From Pseudocitrobacter cyperus (lineage in GTDB: Bacteria; Pseudomonadota; Gammaproteobacteria; Enterobacterales; Enterobacteriaceae), in the NCBI RefSeq assembly GCF_039889165.1, contig NZ_JAYMYY010000001.1:1302001-1366000 (forward strand): a DNA stretch of 64,000 bases, in the 5' to 3' direction. The notes below the pieces were generated by a model. That model made no database searches, was not told where the DNA came from, and was given only the letters and a program-made list of their open reading frames with translations. How positions within the stretch are numbered: position 1 is the first letter of the stretch; every line of letters starts with the position of its first letter. Made by a program: the position numbers and the translations under genes. Shown here one piece after another: positions 7,784 through 15,889 of this stretch.

Positions 7784-8800
7784 ATGAGAGTATTGGTTAC
7801 GGGTGGTAGCGGTTACATAGGAAGTCATACCTGCGTGCAACTGCTGCAACAAGGCCACGATGTCATCATTCTCGACAACCTGTGTAACAGCAAACGCAGC
7901 GTCTTACCGGTAATCGAACGTCTTAGCGGCAAAAAAGCGACGTTCGTGGAGGGCGATATTCGCGATGAAGCATTGATGGTCACGATCTTAACCGATCACG
8001 CCATTGAGGCGGTGATCCACTTCGCGGGGCTGAAAGCCGTAGGCGAGTCGGTACAAAAACCGCTGGAGTATTATGACAATAACGTCAACGGAACACTACG
8101 ACTGGTTTCCGCTATGCGTACCGCAAACGTTAAAAACTTCATTTTTAGTTCTTCCGCCACTGTTTATGGCGATCAGCCTAAAATCCCTTACGTCGAAAGC
8201 TTCCCGACCGGCACTCCGCAAAGTCCCTATGGCAAAAGCAAGCTGATGGTTGAGCAAATCCTTACCGATCTGCAAAAGGCACAGCCGGAATGGAGCATCT
8301 CACTGCTGCGCTACTTTAACCCGGTTGGCGCGCATGCGTCCGGCGAGATGGGGGAAGATCCGCAGGGCATTCCCAATAACCTGATGCCGTACATCGCCCA
8401 GGTCGCTGTTGGTCGTCGCGAATCGCTCGCCATCTTTGGTAACGACTACCCTACCCCTGACGGTACGGGCGTGCGCGACTACATCCACGTGATGGATCTC
8501 GCCGATGGCCACGTCGCGGCCATGGAAAAACTGGCCGACAAAGCCGGTGTGCATATCTATAACCTCGGTGCCGGCGTGGGCAGCAGCGTGCTCGATGTGG
8601 TGAACGCCTTCAGCAAAGCCTGCGGCAAACCGATTAACTACCACTTCGCTCCGCGTCGCGATGGCGACCTTCCGGCCTACTGGGCCGATGCCACCAAAGC
8701 TGACAAAGAACTGAACTGGCGCGTAACCCGTAATCTCGATGAAATGGCGCAGGACACCTGGCACTGGCAGTCCCGTCATCCTCAGGGATATCCAGACTAA
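7784..8800 (+). CDS. galE: UDP-glucose 4-epimerase GalE
   Basis: GalE interconverts UDP-galactose and UDP-glucose in the Leloir pathway and supplies UDP-galactose for surface polysaccharides. The ATG at 7784 after AATGGAGCG gives 338 residues, equal to E. coli; in-frame codons further upstream lie inside the promoter. The Rossmann NAD motif GGSGYIG is at residues 7-13, and the catalytic Ser-Tyr-Lys set is visible as SSSATVYG (about 122-129) and YGKSK (Tyr149, Lys153). It is the first gene of galETKM, and its 5' end contains the OI operator. Confidence 0.98.
   Translation: MRVLVTGGSGYIGSHTCVQLLQQGHDVIILDNLCNSKRSVLPVIERLSGKKATFVEGDIRDEALMVTILTDHAIEAVIHFAGLKAVGESVQKPLEYYDNNVNGTLRLVSAMRTANVKNFIFSSSATVYGDQPKIPYVESFPTGTPQSPYGKSKLMVEQILTDLQKAQPEWSISLLRYFNPVGAHASGEMGEDPQGIPNNLMPYIAQVAVGRRESLAIFGNDYPTPDGTGVRDYIHVMDLADGHVAAMEKLADKAGVHIYNLGAGVGSSVLDVVNAFSKACGKPINYHFAPRRDGDLPAYWADATKADKELNWRVTRNLDEMAQDTWHWQSRHPQGYPD
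7803..7818 (+). promoter_or_regulatory. gal internal operator OI inside galE
   Basis: GTGGTAGCGGTTACAT, codons 7-12 of galE, is the known internal GalR/GalS operator sequence. Its centre lies 113 bp from that of OE, the spacing used for the HU-assisted GalR repression loop in E. coli. Confidence 0.92.
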
Positions 8801-8809
8801 GGATTTGTG

Positions 8810-9856
8810 ATGACGCAATTTAACCCCGTCGATCATCCCCACCGCCGTTATAACCCTTTAACGGGCCAGTGGATTTTAGTTTCACCGCATCGCGCAAAAC
8901 GCCCCTGGCAAGGGGCGCAAGAGACACCGTCAAAACAGACGCTGCCCGCGCACGATCCGGACTGCTTTTTATGCCCGGGCAACACCCGGGTGACGGGCGA
9001 CAAAAACCCCGACTACACCAGCACCTACGTTTTTACCAACGACTTCGCCGCGCTGATGACTGACACGCCGGACGCGCCGGAAAGCAACGATCCATTGATG
9101 CGCTGTATGAGCGCGCGCGGCACCAGCCGCGTCATCTGCTTCTCGCCGGATCACAGTAAAACGCTGCCGGAACTCACCTTGCCCGCTCTACAATCGGTGG
9201 TGAAAACCTGGCAGGAACAAACCGCCGAATTGGGGCAAACCTACCCCTGGGTTCAGGTCTTTGAAAACAAAGGCGCGGCGATGGGCTGCTCGAACCCGCA
9301 TCCGCATGGTCAGGTGTGGGCGAACAGCTTCCTGCCCAATGAAATTGAACGTGAAGACCGCCTGCAACGCGCTTATTTCGACGAACAGCGTTCACCGATG
9401 CTGGTTGATTACGTGCAACGCGAGCTGGCTGACGGCAGCCGCACGGTGGTGGAAACCGAACACTGGCTGGCGGTTGTCCCTTACTGGGCGGCCTGGCCAT
9501 TTGAAACCCTGTTGCTGCCGAAAACGCATATTCTGCGCATCACCGATTTAACGGATGCCCAGCGCGACGATCTGGCTCTGGCGCTGAAAAAGCTAACCAG
9601 TCGCTACGATAATCTGTTCCAGTGCTCCTTCCCCTACTCCATGGGTTGGCACGGCGCGCCGTTTAACGGCGAGGAAAATGCGCACTGGCAGTTACACGCG
9701 CATTTCTACCCGCCTCTGCTGCGTTCCGCCAGCGTGCGTAAATTTATGGTTGGCTATGAAATGCTGGCAGAAACCCAGCGTGACCTGACGGCAGAACAAG
9801 CCGCCGAGCGCCTGCGCGCGGTCAGTGATATCCATTTTCGCGAGTCCGGAGAATAA
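8810..9856 (+). CDS. galT: Galactose-1-phosphate uridylyltransferase GalT
   Basis: GalT transfers UMP between UDP-glucose and galactose-1-phosphate. The ATG at 8810 gives 348 residues, the E. coli length; a GTG three bases earlier is possible but less likely. The active-site HxH motif is present in SNPHPHGQVW (about residues 161-170), and zinc-binding residues include the Cys pair in DCFLCPGN (about 50-57) and a C-terminal HAHFYPPLLRS block. It lies 9 bp after galE and 2 bp before galK in one operon. Confidence 0.98.
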   Translation: MTQFNPVDHPHRRYNPLTGQWILVSPHRAKRPWQGAQETPSKQTLPAHDPDCFLCPGNTRVTGDKNPDYTSTYVFTNDFAALMTDTPDAPESNDPLMRCMSARGTSRVICFSPDHSKTLPELTLPALQSVVKTWQEQTAELGQTYPWVQVFENKGAAMGCSNPHPHGQVWANSFLPNEIEREDRLQRAYFDEQRSPMLVDYVQRELADGSRTVVETEHWLAVVPYWAAWPFETLLLPKTHILRITDLTDAQRDDLALALKKLTSRYDNLFQCSFPYSMGWHGAPFNGEENAHWQLHAHFYPPLLRSASVRKFMVGYEMLAETQRDLTAEQAAERLRAVSDIHFRESGE

Positions 9857-9858
9857 CA

Positions 9859-11007
9859 ATGAGTCTGAAAGAAAGAACACAATCCCTGTTTGCTGAAAAA
9901 TTTGGCTACCCTGCCTCCCATACTATTCAGGCGCCTGGCCGCGTTAATCTGATCGGTGAGCACACCGACTATAACGACGGTTTTGTACTGCCCTGCGCGA
10001 TTGATTACCAGACGGTGATCAGTTGCGCGCCGCGAAAAGATCGCACTGTCCGCGTGATTGCCGCTGACTATGACAACCAGGTTGATGAGTTCTCCCTGGA
10101 TGCGCCGATTGTCACTCACGACAGCCAGCAGTGGTCTAACTACGTGCGCGGCGTGGTGAAACATTTGCAAAAACGTAACCCTAAGTTCGAGGGTGCGGAT
10201 CTGGTCATCAGCGGTAACGTCCCGCAGGGCGCGGGTCTGAGTTCTTCAGCCTCGCTGGAAGTCGCAGTCGGTACCGTCTTCCAGCAGCTCTATCATCTGC
10301 CGCTGGACGGCGCGCAAATTGCGTTGAACGGTCAGGAAGCAGAAAACCAGTTCGTCGGCTGCAACTGCGGCATTATGGATCAGTTGATTTCCGCGCTGGG
10401 TAAAAAAGATCATGCATTACTGATCGACTGCCGCAGCCTGGGAACCAAAGCCGTATCCATGCCAAAAGGCGTCGCGGTCATCATTATCAACAGTAACTTT
10501 AAGCGCACCCTGGTCGGCAGCGAGTACAACACTCGCCGCGAACAGTGCGAAACCGGCGCGCGTTTCTTCCAGCAACCCGCCCTGCGCGACGTCACGCTGG
10601 ATGAATTTAATGCCGTCGCCAGCCAGCTTGACCCCATCGTTGCCAAACGCGTTCGCCACGTACTGACGGAAAACGCCCGTACCGTGGAAGCGGCGAATGC
10701 ACTGGAGAAAGGCGATCTCCAGCGTATGGGACAACTGATGGCGGAATCTCACGCGTCTATGCGTGATGACTTTGAAATCACCGTGCCGCAAATCGATACT
10801 CTGGTTGAGATTGTAAAAGCGACCATTGGCGACAAAGGCGGCGTTCGCATGACCGGTGGCGGCTTCGGCGGTTGCATTGTGGCGCTGGTGCCGGAAGCCC
10901 TGACCGATGCCGTTCAACAGGCTGTCGCCGAACAGTATGAAGCGAAGACCGGGATTAAAGAGACATTCTACGTTTGCAAACCTTCACAAGGAGCCGGACA
11001 GTGTTAA
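9859..11007 (+). CDS. galK: Galactokinase GalK
   Basis: GalK phosphorylates galactose to galactose-1-phosphate with ATP, the committed step of the Leloir pathway. It has 382 residues as in E. coli. GHMP-kinase motifs are intact: the galactokinase signature GRVNLIGEHTDYNDG (about 28-42), the ATP-binding VPQGAGLSSSASLEVAV (about 122-138) and a C-terminal GGFGGCIVAL. Its stop overlaps the GTG start of galM. Confidence 0.98.
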   Translation: MSLKERTQSLFAEKFGYPASHTIQAPGRVNLIGEHTDYNDGFVLPCAIDYQTVISCAPRKDRTVRVIAADYDNQVDEFSLDAPIVTHDSQQWSNYVRGVVKHLQKRNPKFEGADLVISGNVPQGAGLSSSASLEVAVGTVFQQLYHLPLDGAQIALNGQEAENQFVGCNCGIMDQLISALGKKDHALLIDCRSLGTKAVSMPKGVAVIIINSNFKRTLVGSEYNTRREQCETGARFFQQPALRDVTLDEFNAVASQLDPIVAKRVRHVLTENARTVEAANALEKGDLQRMGQLMAESHASMRDDFEITVPQIDTLVEIVKATIGDKGGVRMTGGGFGGCIVALVPEALTDAVQQAVAEQYEAKTGIKETFYVCKPSQGAGQC

Positions 11008-12041
11008 CAGAAACGCCAACCCTGGCCCCCGATGGCCAGCCCTACCGCCTGATTACCCTGCGTAATACCCAGGGTGTGGTGGTTACTCTGATGGACTGGG
11101 GCGCAACGTTGCTTTCCGCCCGTATTCCGCTCGCAGATGGCTCCATTCGCGAGGCACTGCTCGGCTGCGCTTCGCCGGAACAGTACAGCGAACAAGCCGC
11201 GTTCTTTGGCGCATCAATTGGCCGCTACGCCAACCGCATCGCCAACAGCCGCTTCACGCTGAACGGACAAACGTATACGCTGACGCCAAGCCAGGGTGAG
11301 CATCAGCTTCACGGCGGCCCGGAAGGGTTTGATAAACGCCGCTGGGCTATCAGCAATCAGAATAACAGTGAAGTGTTGTTCACACTCACCTCAGAAGATG
11401 GCGACCAGGGTTTCCCTGGCACCCTGAACGCATCAGCGCTTTATCGTCTGACCGAAGACAACCGCATCGCCATTGAGTATCGCGCAACGGTTGATGAAGC
11501 CTGCCCGGTGAACATGACTAACCACGTCTACTTCAACCTTAACGGTGAACAGAGCGATGTCCGCACACACAGGCTGCAACTGTTAGCCGATGCCTATCTG
11601 CCGGTCGATGAAAGCGGCATTCCGCGCGACGGTCTGAAAGCGGTAGCAGGCACTAGCTTCGACTTCCGCCAGCCAAAACGCATTTCTGCCGACTTCCTCA
11701 GCGATGGCGATCAGCAGAAAGTGAAAGGGTATGACCATGCTTTCCTGCTTCAGGCAAAAGGCGATGCCTCTGCGGTTGTCGCACAACTGTGGTCACAGGA
11801 TGAAAAATTGCAGATGAAGGTCTATACCTCGGCTCCTGCCCTGCAATTCTATTCCGGCAACTTCCTTGACGGTACGCCATCACGCGGCACTGAGCCCTAC
11901 ACCGCCTGGCAGGGGCTGGCGCTGGAAAGCGAATTTCTGCCTGATAGCCCGAATCATCCGGAATGGCCACAGCCAGACTGCGTACTGAAGCCTGGTGAAG
12001 AGTACGTTAGCCTGACGGAATATCAGTTTATCGCCGGATAA
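11001..12041 (+). CDS. galM: Galactose mutarotase (aldose 1-epimerase) GalM
   Basis: GalM interconverts the alpha and beta anomers of galactose, feeding alpha-galactose to GalK. Translation is placed at GTG 11001, preceded by AAGGAG eight bases upstream and overlapping the galK stop by 7 bp; this gives 346 residues, the E. coli length. Conserved parts include GASIGRYANRIANSRF, the HGGPEGFDKRRW block with a catalytic His, NMTNHVYFNL with the second catalytic His, and LALESEFLPDSPNHP carrying the catalytic Glu. It is the last gene of the operon. Confidence 0.97.
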   Translation: MLTETPTLAPDGQPYRLITLRNTQGVVVTLMDWGATLLSARIPLADGSIREALLGCASPEQYSEQAAFFGASIGRYANRIANSRFTLNGQTYTLTPSQGEHQLHGGPEGFDKRRWAISNQNNSEVLFTLTSEDGDQGFPGTLNASALYRLTEDNRIAIEYRATVDEACPVNMTNHVYFNLNGEQSDVRTHRLQLLADAYLPVDESGIPRDGLKAVAGTSFDFRQPKRISADFLSDGDQQKVKGYDHAFLLQAKGDASAVVAQLWSQDEKLQMKVYTSAPALQFYSGNFLDGTPSRGTEPYTAWQGLALESEFLPDSPNHPEWPQPDCVLKPGEEYVSLTEYQFIAG

Positions 12042-12049
12042 ACGCCGCC

Positions 12050-12085
12050 GACCGGATGCCGCCCGGCGTCCGGTCGTTACTTTTT
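12050..12085 (+). terminator. gal operon terminator
   Basis: GACCGGA (12050-12056) pairs with TCCGGTC (12069-12075), extended inward by a GCCG/CGGC pair, and is followed by GTTACTTTTT. The hairpin starts 8 bases after the galM stop. Confidence 0.8.
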
Positions 12086-12189
12086 GCGCACTTTGCTGAA
12101 TTTAGCATCAACCATCGACAAATTCACAACCCTGTATTCACAACCACCTTACACTCAGCCGCTATTTTCGCTATGGTTATGCATAAGCG

Positions 12190-12219
12190 TTGCCGCTGAG
12201 GCGATCACGGCAATATAAT
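12190..12219 (+). promoter_or_regulatory. gpmA promoter
   Basis: A -35-like TTGCCG (12190-12195) and a perfect TATAAT -10 (12214-12219) are separated by 18 bp. The inferred start near 12226 falls inside the Fur box. Confidence 0.65.
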
Positions 12220-12235
12220 GAGAATTGTTATCATT
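12217..12235 (+). promoter_or_regulatory. Fur box over the gpmA start site
   Basis: AATGAGAATTGTTATCATT is a 19-bp dyad close to the Fur consensus of GATAAT-type repeats. It overlaps the inferred transcription start, so Fe-Fur should repress. gpmA is known to be Fur-regulated in E. coli. Confidence 0.8.
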
Positions 12236-12260
12236 CAAATAAAGCTTGAGGAGTGAGAGT

Positions 12261-13013
12261 ATGGCTGTAACTAAGCTGGTACTGGTTCGTCACGGTGAAA
12301 GTCAGTGGAACAACGAAAACCGCTTTACCGGTTGGTATGACGTTGACCTGTCAGAGAAAGGCGTCGGCGAAGCAAAAGCGGCGGGTAAACTGCTGAAAGA
12401 CGAAGGCTATACCTTTGACTTTGCTTATACCTCCGTGCTGAAACGTGCCATCCACACCCTGTGGAATGTGCTGGACGAGCTGGATCAAGCATGGCTGCCG
12501 GTTGAGAAATCCTGGAAACTGAACGAACGTCACTACGGCGCACTTCAGGGTCTGAACAAAGCGGAAACCGCCGCGAAATACGGCGACGATCAGGTGAAAC
12601 AGTGGCGTCGTGGCTTTGCCATCACCCCGCCGGAACTGACCAAAGATGACGAGCGCTACCCGGGTCACGACCCGCGCTACGCGAAACTGACCGATAAAGA
12701 ACTGCCGTTAACGGAAAGCCTGGCGCTGACTATCGATCGCGTGGTGCCTTACTGGAACGAAACCATTCTGCCGCGCATCAAAAGCGGTGAGCGCGTGATC
12801 ATCGCGGCTCACGGTAACTCCCTGCGCGCGCTGGTGAAATATCTGGATAACATGGGTGAAGAAGAGATCATCGACCTGAACATCCCAACCGGCATTCCGC
12901 TGGTGTATGAGTTCGATGAAAACTTCAAGCCGCTGAAACGCTACTATCTGGGTAATGCTGACGAAATCGCTGCGAAAGCGGCGGCCGTTGCCAACCAGGG
13001 TAAAGCGAAGTAA
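12261..13013 (+). CDS. gpmA: 2,3-bisphosphoglycerate-dependent phosphoglycerate mutase GpmA
   Basis: GpmA interconverts 3- and 2-phosphoglycerate in glycolysis and gluconeogenesis. The ATG at 12261, eight bases after GAGGAG, gives 250 residues as in E. coli. The catalytic phospho-histidine motif LVRHGESQWN is at residues 8-17 (His11), the second His is in AAHGNSLRALVKYL (about 183-196), and NERHYGALQGLNK binds substrate. A Fur box and promoter precede it and a terminator follows. Confidence 0.98.
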   Translation: MAVTKLVLVRHGESQWNNENRFTGWYDVDLSEKGVGEAKAAGKLLKDEGYTFDFAYTSVLKRAIHTLWNVLDELDQAWLPVEKSWKLNERHYGALQGLNKAETAAKYGDDQVKQWRRGFAITPPELTKDDERYPGHDPRYAKLTDKELPLTESLALTIDRVVPYWNETILPRIKSGERVIIAAHGNSLRALVKYLDNMGEEEIIDLNIPTGIPLVYEFDENFKPLKRYYLGNADEIAAKAAAVANQGKAK

Positions 13014-13021
13014 TTCCCCAC

Positions 13022-13056
13022 AACCGGGCGGCTATAGCTGCCCGGTTATTTTTCTA
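13022..13056 (+). terminator. gpmA terminator
   Basis: AACCGGGC (13022-13029) pairs with GCCCGGTT (13040-13047) around GGCTATAGCT and is followed by ATTTTTCTATT. The tail overlaps the end of the convergent ABC-transporter remnant. Confidence 0.85.
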
Positions 13057-13690
13057 TTACGCCATCCAGAATCACCTGCGCCCTGCCCTGCGAACAACGT
13101 TCAATCCGGCCACATACCCCGTAAACCTGCGCCAGACTCTCTGCGGTAATCACCGTTTCTGGCTTGCCGCAGGCGATCCGCTGGCCCGCCTTCAGCATGA
13201 GCACCTGAGCCGCATGGCGTAACGCAATATTAATGTCATGCACCACCATCAGCGTGACCATATTGCGCTCCCGCGTCTCGCGAGAGATAACGTCCATTAC
13301 ATGTAACTGATAGTTGAGATCCAGCGCGCTGAGGGGCTCATCCAGCAGCAGTAGCGACGGCCTGCGAATCAACGACTGGGCGAGGCCAACCAGTTGTTTC
13401 TGCCCACCGGAAAGTTGATCAAGGTAGCTTAATGCAAGATGGCCGATCCCCAACTTTTCGAGCAACTCAATGGCCTGATGCTGGCTCGTTTCGCCACCCG
13501 ATGCGCGCTGAGTTTGCAGGAGCGTATGAATAGCTATCCCGGACGGGCCAAGGGTAAAATCGAGCAGCAGGGACGCCACAATGGCGACCAAAATCGCCGC
13601 CAGAATCGCTATGCGCTGACGAAGCACCTGCCGATATCCGGTTTCTATCGACCGCGTATTTTCTACAACAGACATCATCTTCCTTACCAC
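13046..13690 (-). pseudogene. In-frame chimera of an iron-type ABC permease N-terminus and the C-terminal half of its ATPase
   Basis: This open frame of 214 codons joins two unrelated parts. Residues 1 to about 58 (from MSVVENTRSIETGY) contain a basic head and one TM helix like the start of FecCD/BtuC-type permeases. From about residue 60 it becomes the second half of a siderophore/cobalamin-type ATPase: helical region, LSGGQKQ signature, LLLLDEP Walker B and VVHDINIALRHA H-loop, ending in a normal C-terminus. Walker A, the Q-loop and nearly all of the permease are missing, so it cannot be a working transporter. The simplest reading is one internal deletion fusing permease to ATPase, in frame by chance. 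It follows a truncated binding-protein gene and converges on gpmA. Confidence 0.85.
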
Positions 13691-13693
13691 ATA

Positions 13694-13939
13694 TCAGCGC
13701 GGCGGATTGAGCAAATCATTGACCTGCGCATCGCTTAACGTCAGGCCAAAGAATTGCTGATAAAAATCACGCGTCTCTTTGTGCATATCCACGTCGGCAA
13801 AATGTTCAGGGTAGAGCGTTTTCGCCAGCCACAGGAGCTGTAACGCCTCTTCGCTGGTTTCCCGGCACCACCAGAACATTCCCTTCGGGTTGACGTAAAC
13901 GCGGCGATGGATAACCGCATCCACCCCCGCCCATTGTGG
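13694..13939 (-). pseudogene. C-terminal fragment of a periplasmic iron/siderophore-binding protein, cut by an IS element
   Basis: About 81 codons remain, reading QWAGVDAVIHRRVYVNPKGM and continuing to a normal stop at 13694. The RVYVNPKGMFWWCR block and the C-terminal helix with the FFGLTLSDAQV segment are typical of PF01497-type (FecB/BtuF) binding proteins. The 5' end of the frame runs straight into the left end of the IS50-like element at 13940, so signal peptide and N-lobe are gone. It lies four bases upstream of the permease-ATPase chimera and was evidently the first gene of that operon. Confidence 0.85.
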
Positions 13940-13958
13940 CTGTCTCTTATACACAAAT

Positions 13959-13989
13959 CCTCCGACAACATTGTCGGGGGATTTTTTTT
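13959..13989 (+). terminator. Terminator at the left edge of the IS
   Basis: CCTCCGACAA (13959-13968) pairs with TTGTCGGGGG (13971-13980) and is followed by A and eight T residues. It points into the element and would stop read-through transcription from outside, a common way for insertion sequences to limit transposase expression. Confidence 0.8.
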
Positions 13990-14049
13990 GAATCTTTTCT
14001 CTGTTTATTGATCTCTGTTTGATACTCCCCCTGTTTTTGGTGTTCTGTT

Positions 14050-14756
14050 ATGGTGCTTTCTGGTTGTTATTCATGGGCTGACGACATTTTTTGGACCCGC
14101 TGAATTAGGGGATTTACGCCGTACCCGGCGGCTTGTCACTCTGGCCTCCTCACTGGCTCAATACACCGGACTGTCTATCGTGAAATCCTCCCGCTCTTCT
14201 GCTGAAGTTGAAGGTGCCTATCGCCTGATGCGTAACCCTGCTGTGTTGCCTGACGCCATTGCTGACGCGGGCTTTGCTGCGACGGCCAGAGCCGCTGCTG
14301 AATACCCGCTCCTGCTTGCACTTGAAGACAGCACCTCACTGAATTTCGGCCACAGTACCGTTCGGGAGGAACTGGGTAGCATCACCAGCAGCCAGCACGC
14401 CCGTGGGCTTCAGGTACACTCCGTCCTGCTTTATGCACCGGGCTGCGCGCATATGGTCGGTCTTATTGAACAACAGCGCTGGAGCCGTGAATCTGACAGT
14501 TACGGTAAAAAACACCAGCGTAAACAACGCCCTTATGAAGAGAAAGAGATTGTGGGTGAAACAGGAAGGAAAAGCGTTACCGAAAAATCCCCCGTCCCTG
14601 AAATGGGCCTGCCAGTCACTGGCAAAGCTGGGGCGATGGTATGACAGTAAGCGAACAGGAAGACCCGGCTGGATAGTCATATGGGATGGCTGGTTCAAAC
14701 TTCAGGATATGGTTGAAGGCTACAGAATGGTAAAGTCCCTTGATCAGGAGATCTGA
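14050..14756 (+). pseudogene. Degenerate Tn5-type transposase
   Basis: The frame starts with ATG at 14050 (MVLSGCYSWADDIF). A 1-base insertion in a six-T run at 14087-14092 shifts it; the homologous reading then continues in the next frame from FGPAELGDLRRTRRL, through SSAEVEGAYRLMRNPAV and LALEDSTSLNFGH, to about RPYEEKE near 14545. There the sequence jumps, in a third frame, to the last ~65 residues of the family (PPSLKWACQSLAKLG, YDSKRTGRPGW, ending KSLDQEI at 14753). About 270 internal residues, including later catalytic acidic residues, are deleted. The protein is not functional. Confidence 0.9.
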
Positions 14757-14791
14757 TCAAGAGACAGAGCCTAGCTGGGGGTTTTCTGCGC

Positions 14792-14819
14792 ACAAAAAAA
14801 CCGGCTAAAGAGCCGGTTT
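14792..14819 (-). terminator. aroG terminator
   Basis: AAACCGGCT (14798-14806) pairs with AGCCGGTTT (14811-14819) around a 4-nt loop; on the reverse strand it is followed by a run of T residues. It lies just after the aroG stop. Confidence 0.9.
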
Positions 14820-14836
14820 CGTTGTCATCGCTGGAA

Positions 14837-15889
14837 TTAATTGCGGCGCGCTTTCACCGCTTCCGCCAACTGACGAAGAATGGTTTCGGTGTCATCCCAG
14901 CCGATGCAGGCATCGGTAATGCTCTTACCATAGACCAGTGGTTCGCCGTTGTCCGGGTTCTGATTGCCTTCAACAAGGTGACTTTCAATCATCACGCCAA
15001 TAATCGCCTGCTCACCGCCTGCGATTTGCTGGCAGACGTCCGCGCCCACTTCCATCTGCTTTTTGAACTGCTTGCTGGAGTTCGCGTGGCTGAAATCGAT
15101 CATCACCTGCGCAGGCAGATCGGCTTTAGTCAGGGATTCTTTTACGCTCGCTACGTGAGCTGCGCTGTAGTTTGGTTCTTTTCCGCCGCGCAGGATGATG
15201 TGGCAGTCGCCGTTACCGCTGGTGTTAACGATAGCGGAATGCCCCCATTTGGTGACAGAGAGGAAGCAGTGCGGAGCGCCTGCGGCATTGATAGCGTCAA
15301 TGGCCACTTTCATGGTGCCGTCGGTGCCGTTTTTGAAACCAACCGGGCAGGAAAGACCGGAAGCCAGTTCACGGTGCACCTGAGATTCTGTGGTACGCGC
15401 ACCAATTGCGCCCCAGCTCATTAAATCGGCCAGGTATTGTGGGGTGATCATATCAAGGAACTCACCCGCCGCCGGCAGGCCGGTGTCGTTGATATCGAGC
15501 AGCAACTTGCGTGCGATGCGCAGGCCATCGTTGATTTGATAGCTGTGATCCCTATGCGGATCGTTAATCAGCCCCTTCCAGCCCACCGTGGTGCGCGGTT
15601 TTTCAAAATAGACGCGCATAACGATTTCAAGGGAATCTTTCAGCTCTTCGCGCATCGCCAGCAGGCGTGATGCATACTCTTTCGCCGCTGCCGGATCGTG
15701 GATAGAACAGGGGCCAATCACGACCAGAAGACGATCGTCGTTGCCTTTGAGGATTTTATGAATCGCTTTACGCGCACGAGAAACCGTATTAGCAGCGTTT
15801 TCTGTGGCGGGGAATTTTTCAAGGAGTGCGACCGGAGGCAATAACTCATTGATCTCTTTAATACGTAAATCGTCGTTCTGATAATTCAT
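14837..15889 (-). CDS. aroG: Phe-sensitive 3-deoxy-D-arabino-heptulosonate-7-phosphate synthase AroG
   Basis: AroG condenses phosphoenolpyruvate and erythrose-4-phosphate, the first step of aromatic amino acid biosynthesis, and is feedback-inhibited by phenylalanine. The protein has 350 residues as in E. coli. Visible blocks are the N-terminal MNYQNDDLRIKEINELLPP arm used for the regulatory tetramer, VVIGPCSIHD with the metal-binding Cys61, EKPRTTVGWKG for PEP binding, GARTTESQ, and IDFSHANSSK with the metal His. A perfect TyrR box lies upstream and a terminator downstream. Confidence 0.98.
   Translation of the reverse strand: MNYQNDDLRIKEINELLPPVALLEKFPATENAANTVSRARKAIHKILKGNDDRLLVVIGPCSIHDPAAAKEYASRLLAMREELKDSLEIVMRVYFEKPRTTVGWKGLINDPHRDHSYQINDGLRIARKLLLDINDTGLPAAGEFLDMITPQYLADLMSWGAIGARTTESQVHRELASGLSCPVGFKNGTDGTMKVAIDAINAAGAPHCFLSVTKWGHSAIVNTSGNGDCHIILRGGKEPNYSAAHVASVKESLTKADLPAQVMIDFSHANSSKQFKKQMEVGADVCQQIAGGEQAIIGVMIESHLVEGNQNPDNGEPLVYGKSITDACIGWDDTETILRQLAEAVKARRN

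Larger units (their letters stand above)
13940..14767 (+). mobile_element. Internally deleted IS50/Tn5-related insertion sequence (IS4 family), 828 bp
   Basis: The left end CTGTCTCTTATACACAAAT (13940-13958) differs from the IS50 outside end at two positions. The right end AGATCTGATCAAGAGACAG (14749-14767) is the exact reverse complement of the IS50 inside end, including its Dam sites. Between them lies a broken transposase related to Tn5 Tnp. The element is about half the size of IS50, which is around 1.5 kb. The 9 bp flanking each end (CCATTGTGG and AGCCTAGCT) do not match, so there is no target duplication, as expected after an adjacent deletion. It truncates the binding-protein gene and abuts the aroG terminator. 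Confidence 0.92.

Noticed and set aside
13046..13690. A functional ABC transporter ATP-binding protein.
   Set aside because: Walker A and Q-loop are absent and the N-terminus belongs to a permease, so it cannot bind and hydrolyse ATP normally.
13940..13958. Possible sequencing-adapter (transposome mosaic end) contamination, because reading outward gives the familiar YKRQ / CIRDS peptides.
   Set aside because: The last three bases differ from the engineered mosaic end, the matching IS50 inside end is present 828 bp away, and transposase-related coding sequence lies between them. It is a real insertion sequence; only the resemblance is artefact-like.
14180..14644. A separate 154-residue protein gene within the IS.
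   Set aside because: It is the middle-frame portion of the broken transposase, ending shortly after the internal deletion in meaningless sequence.
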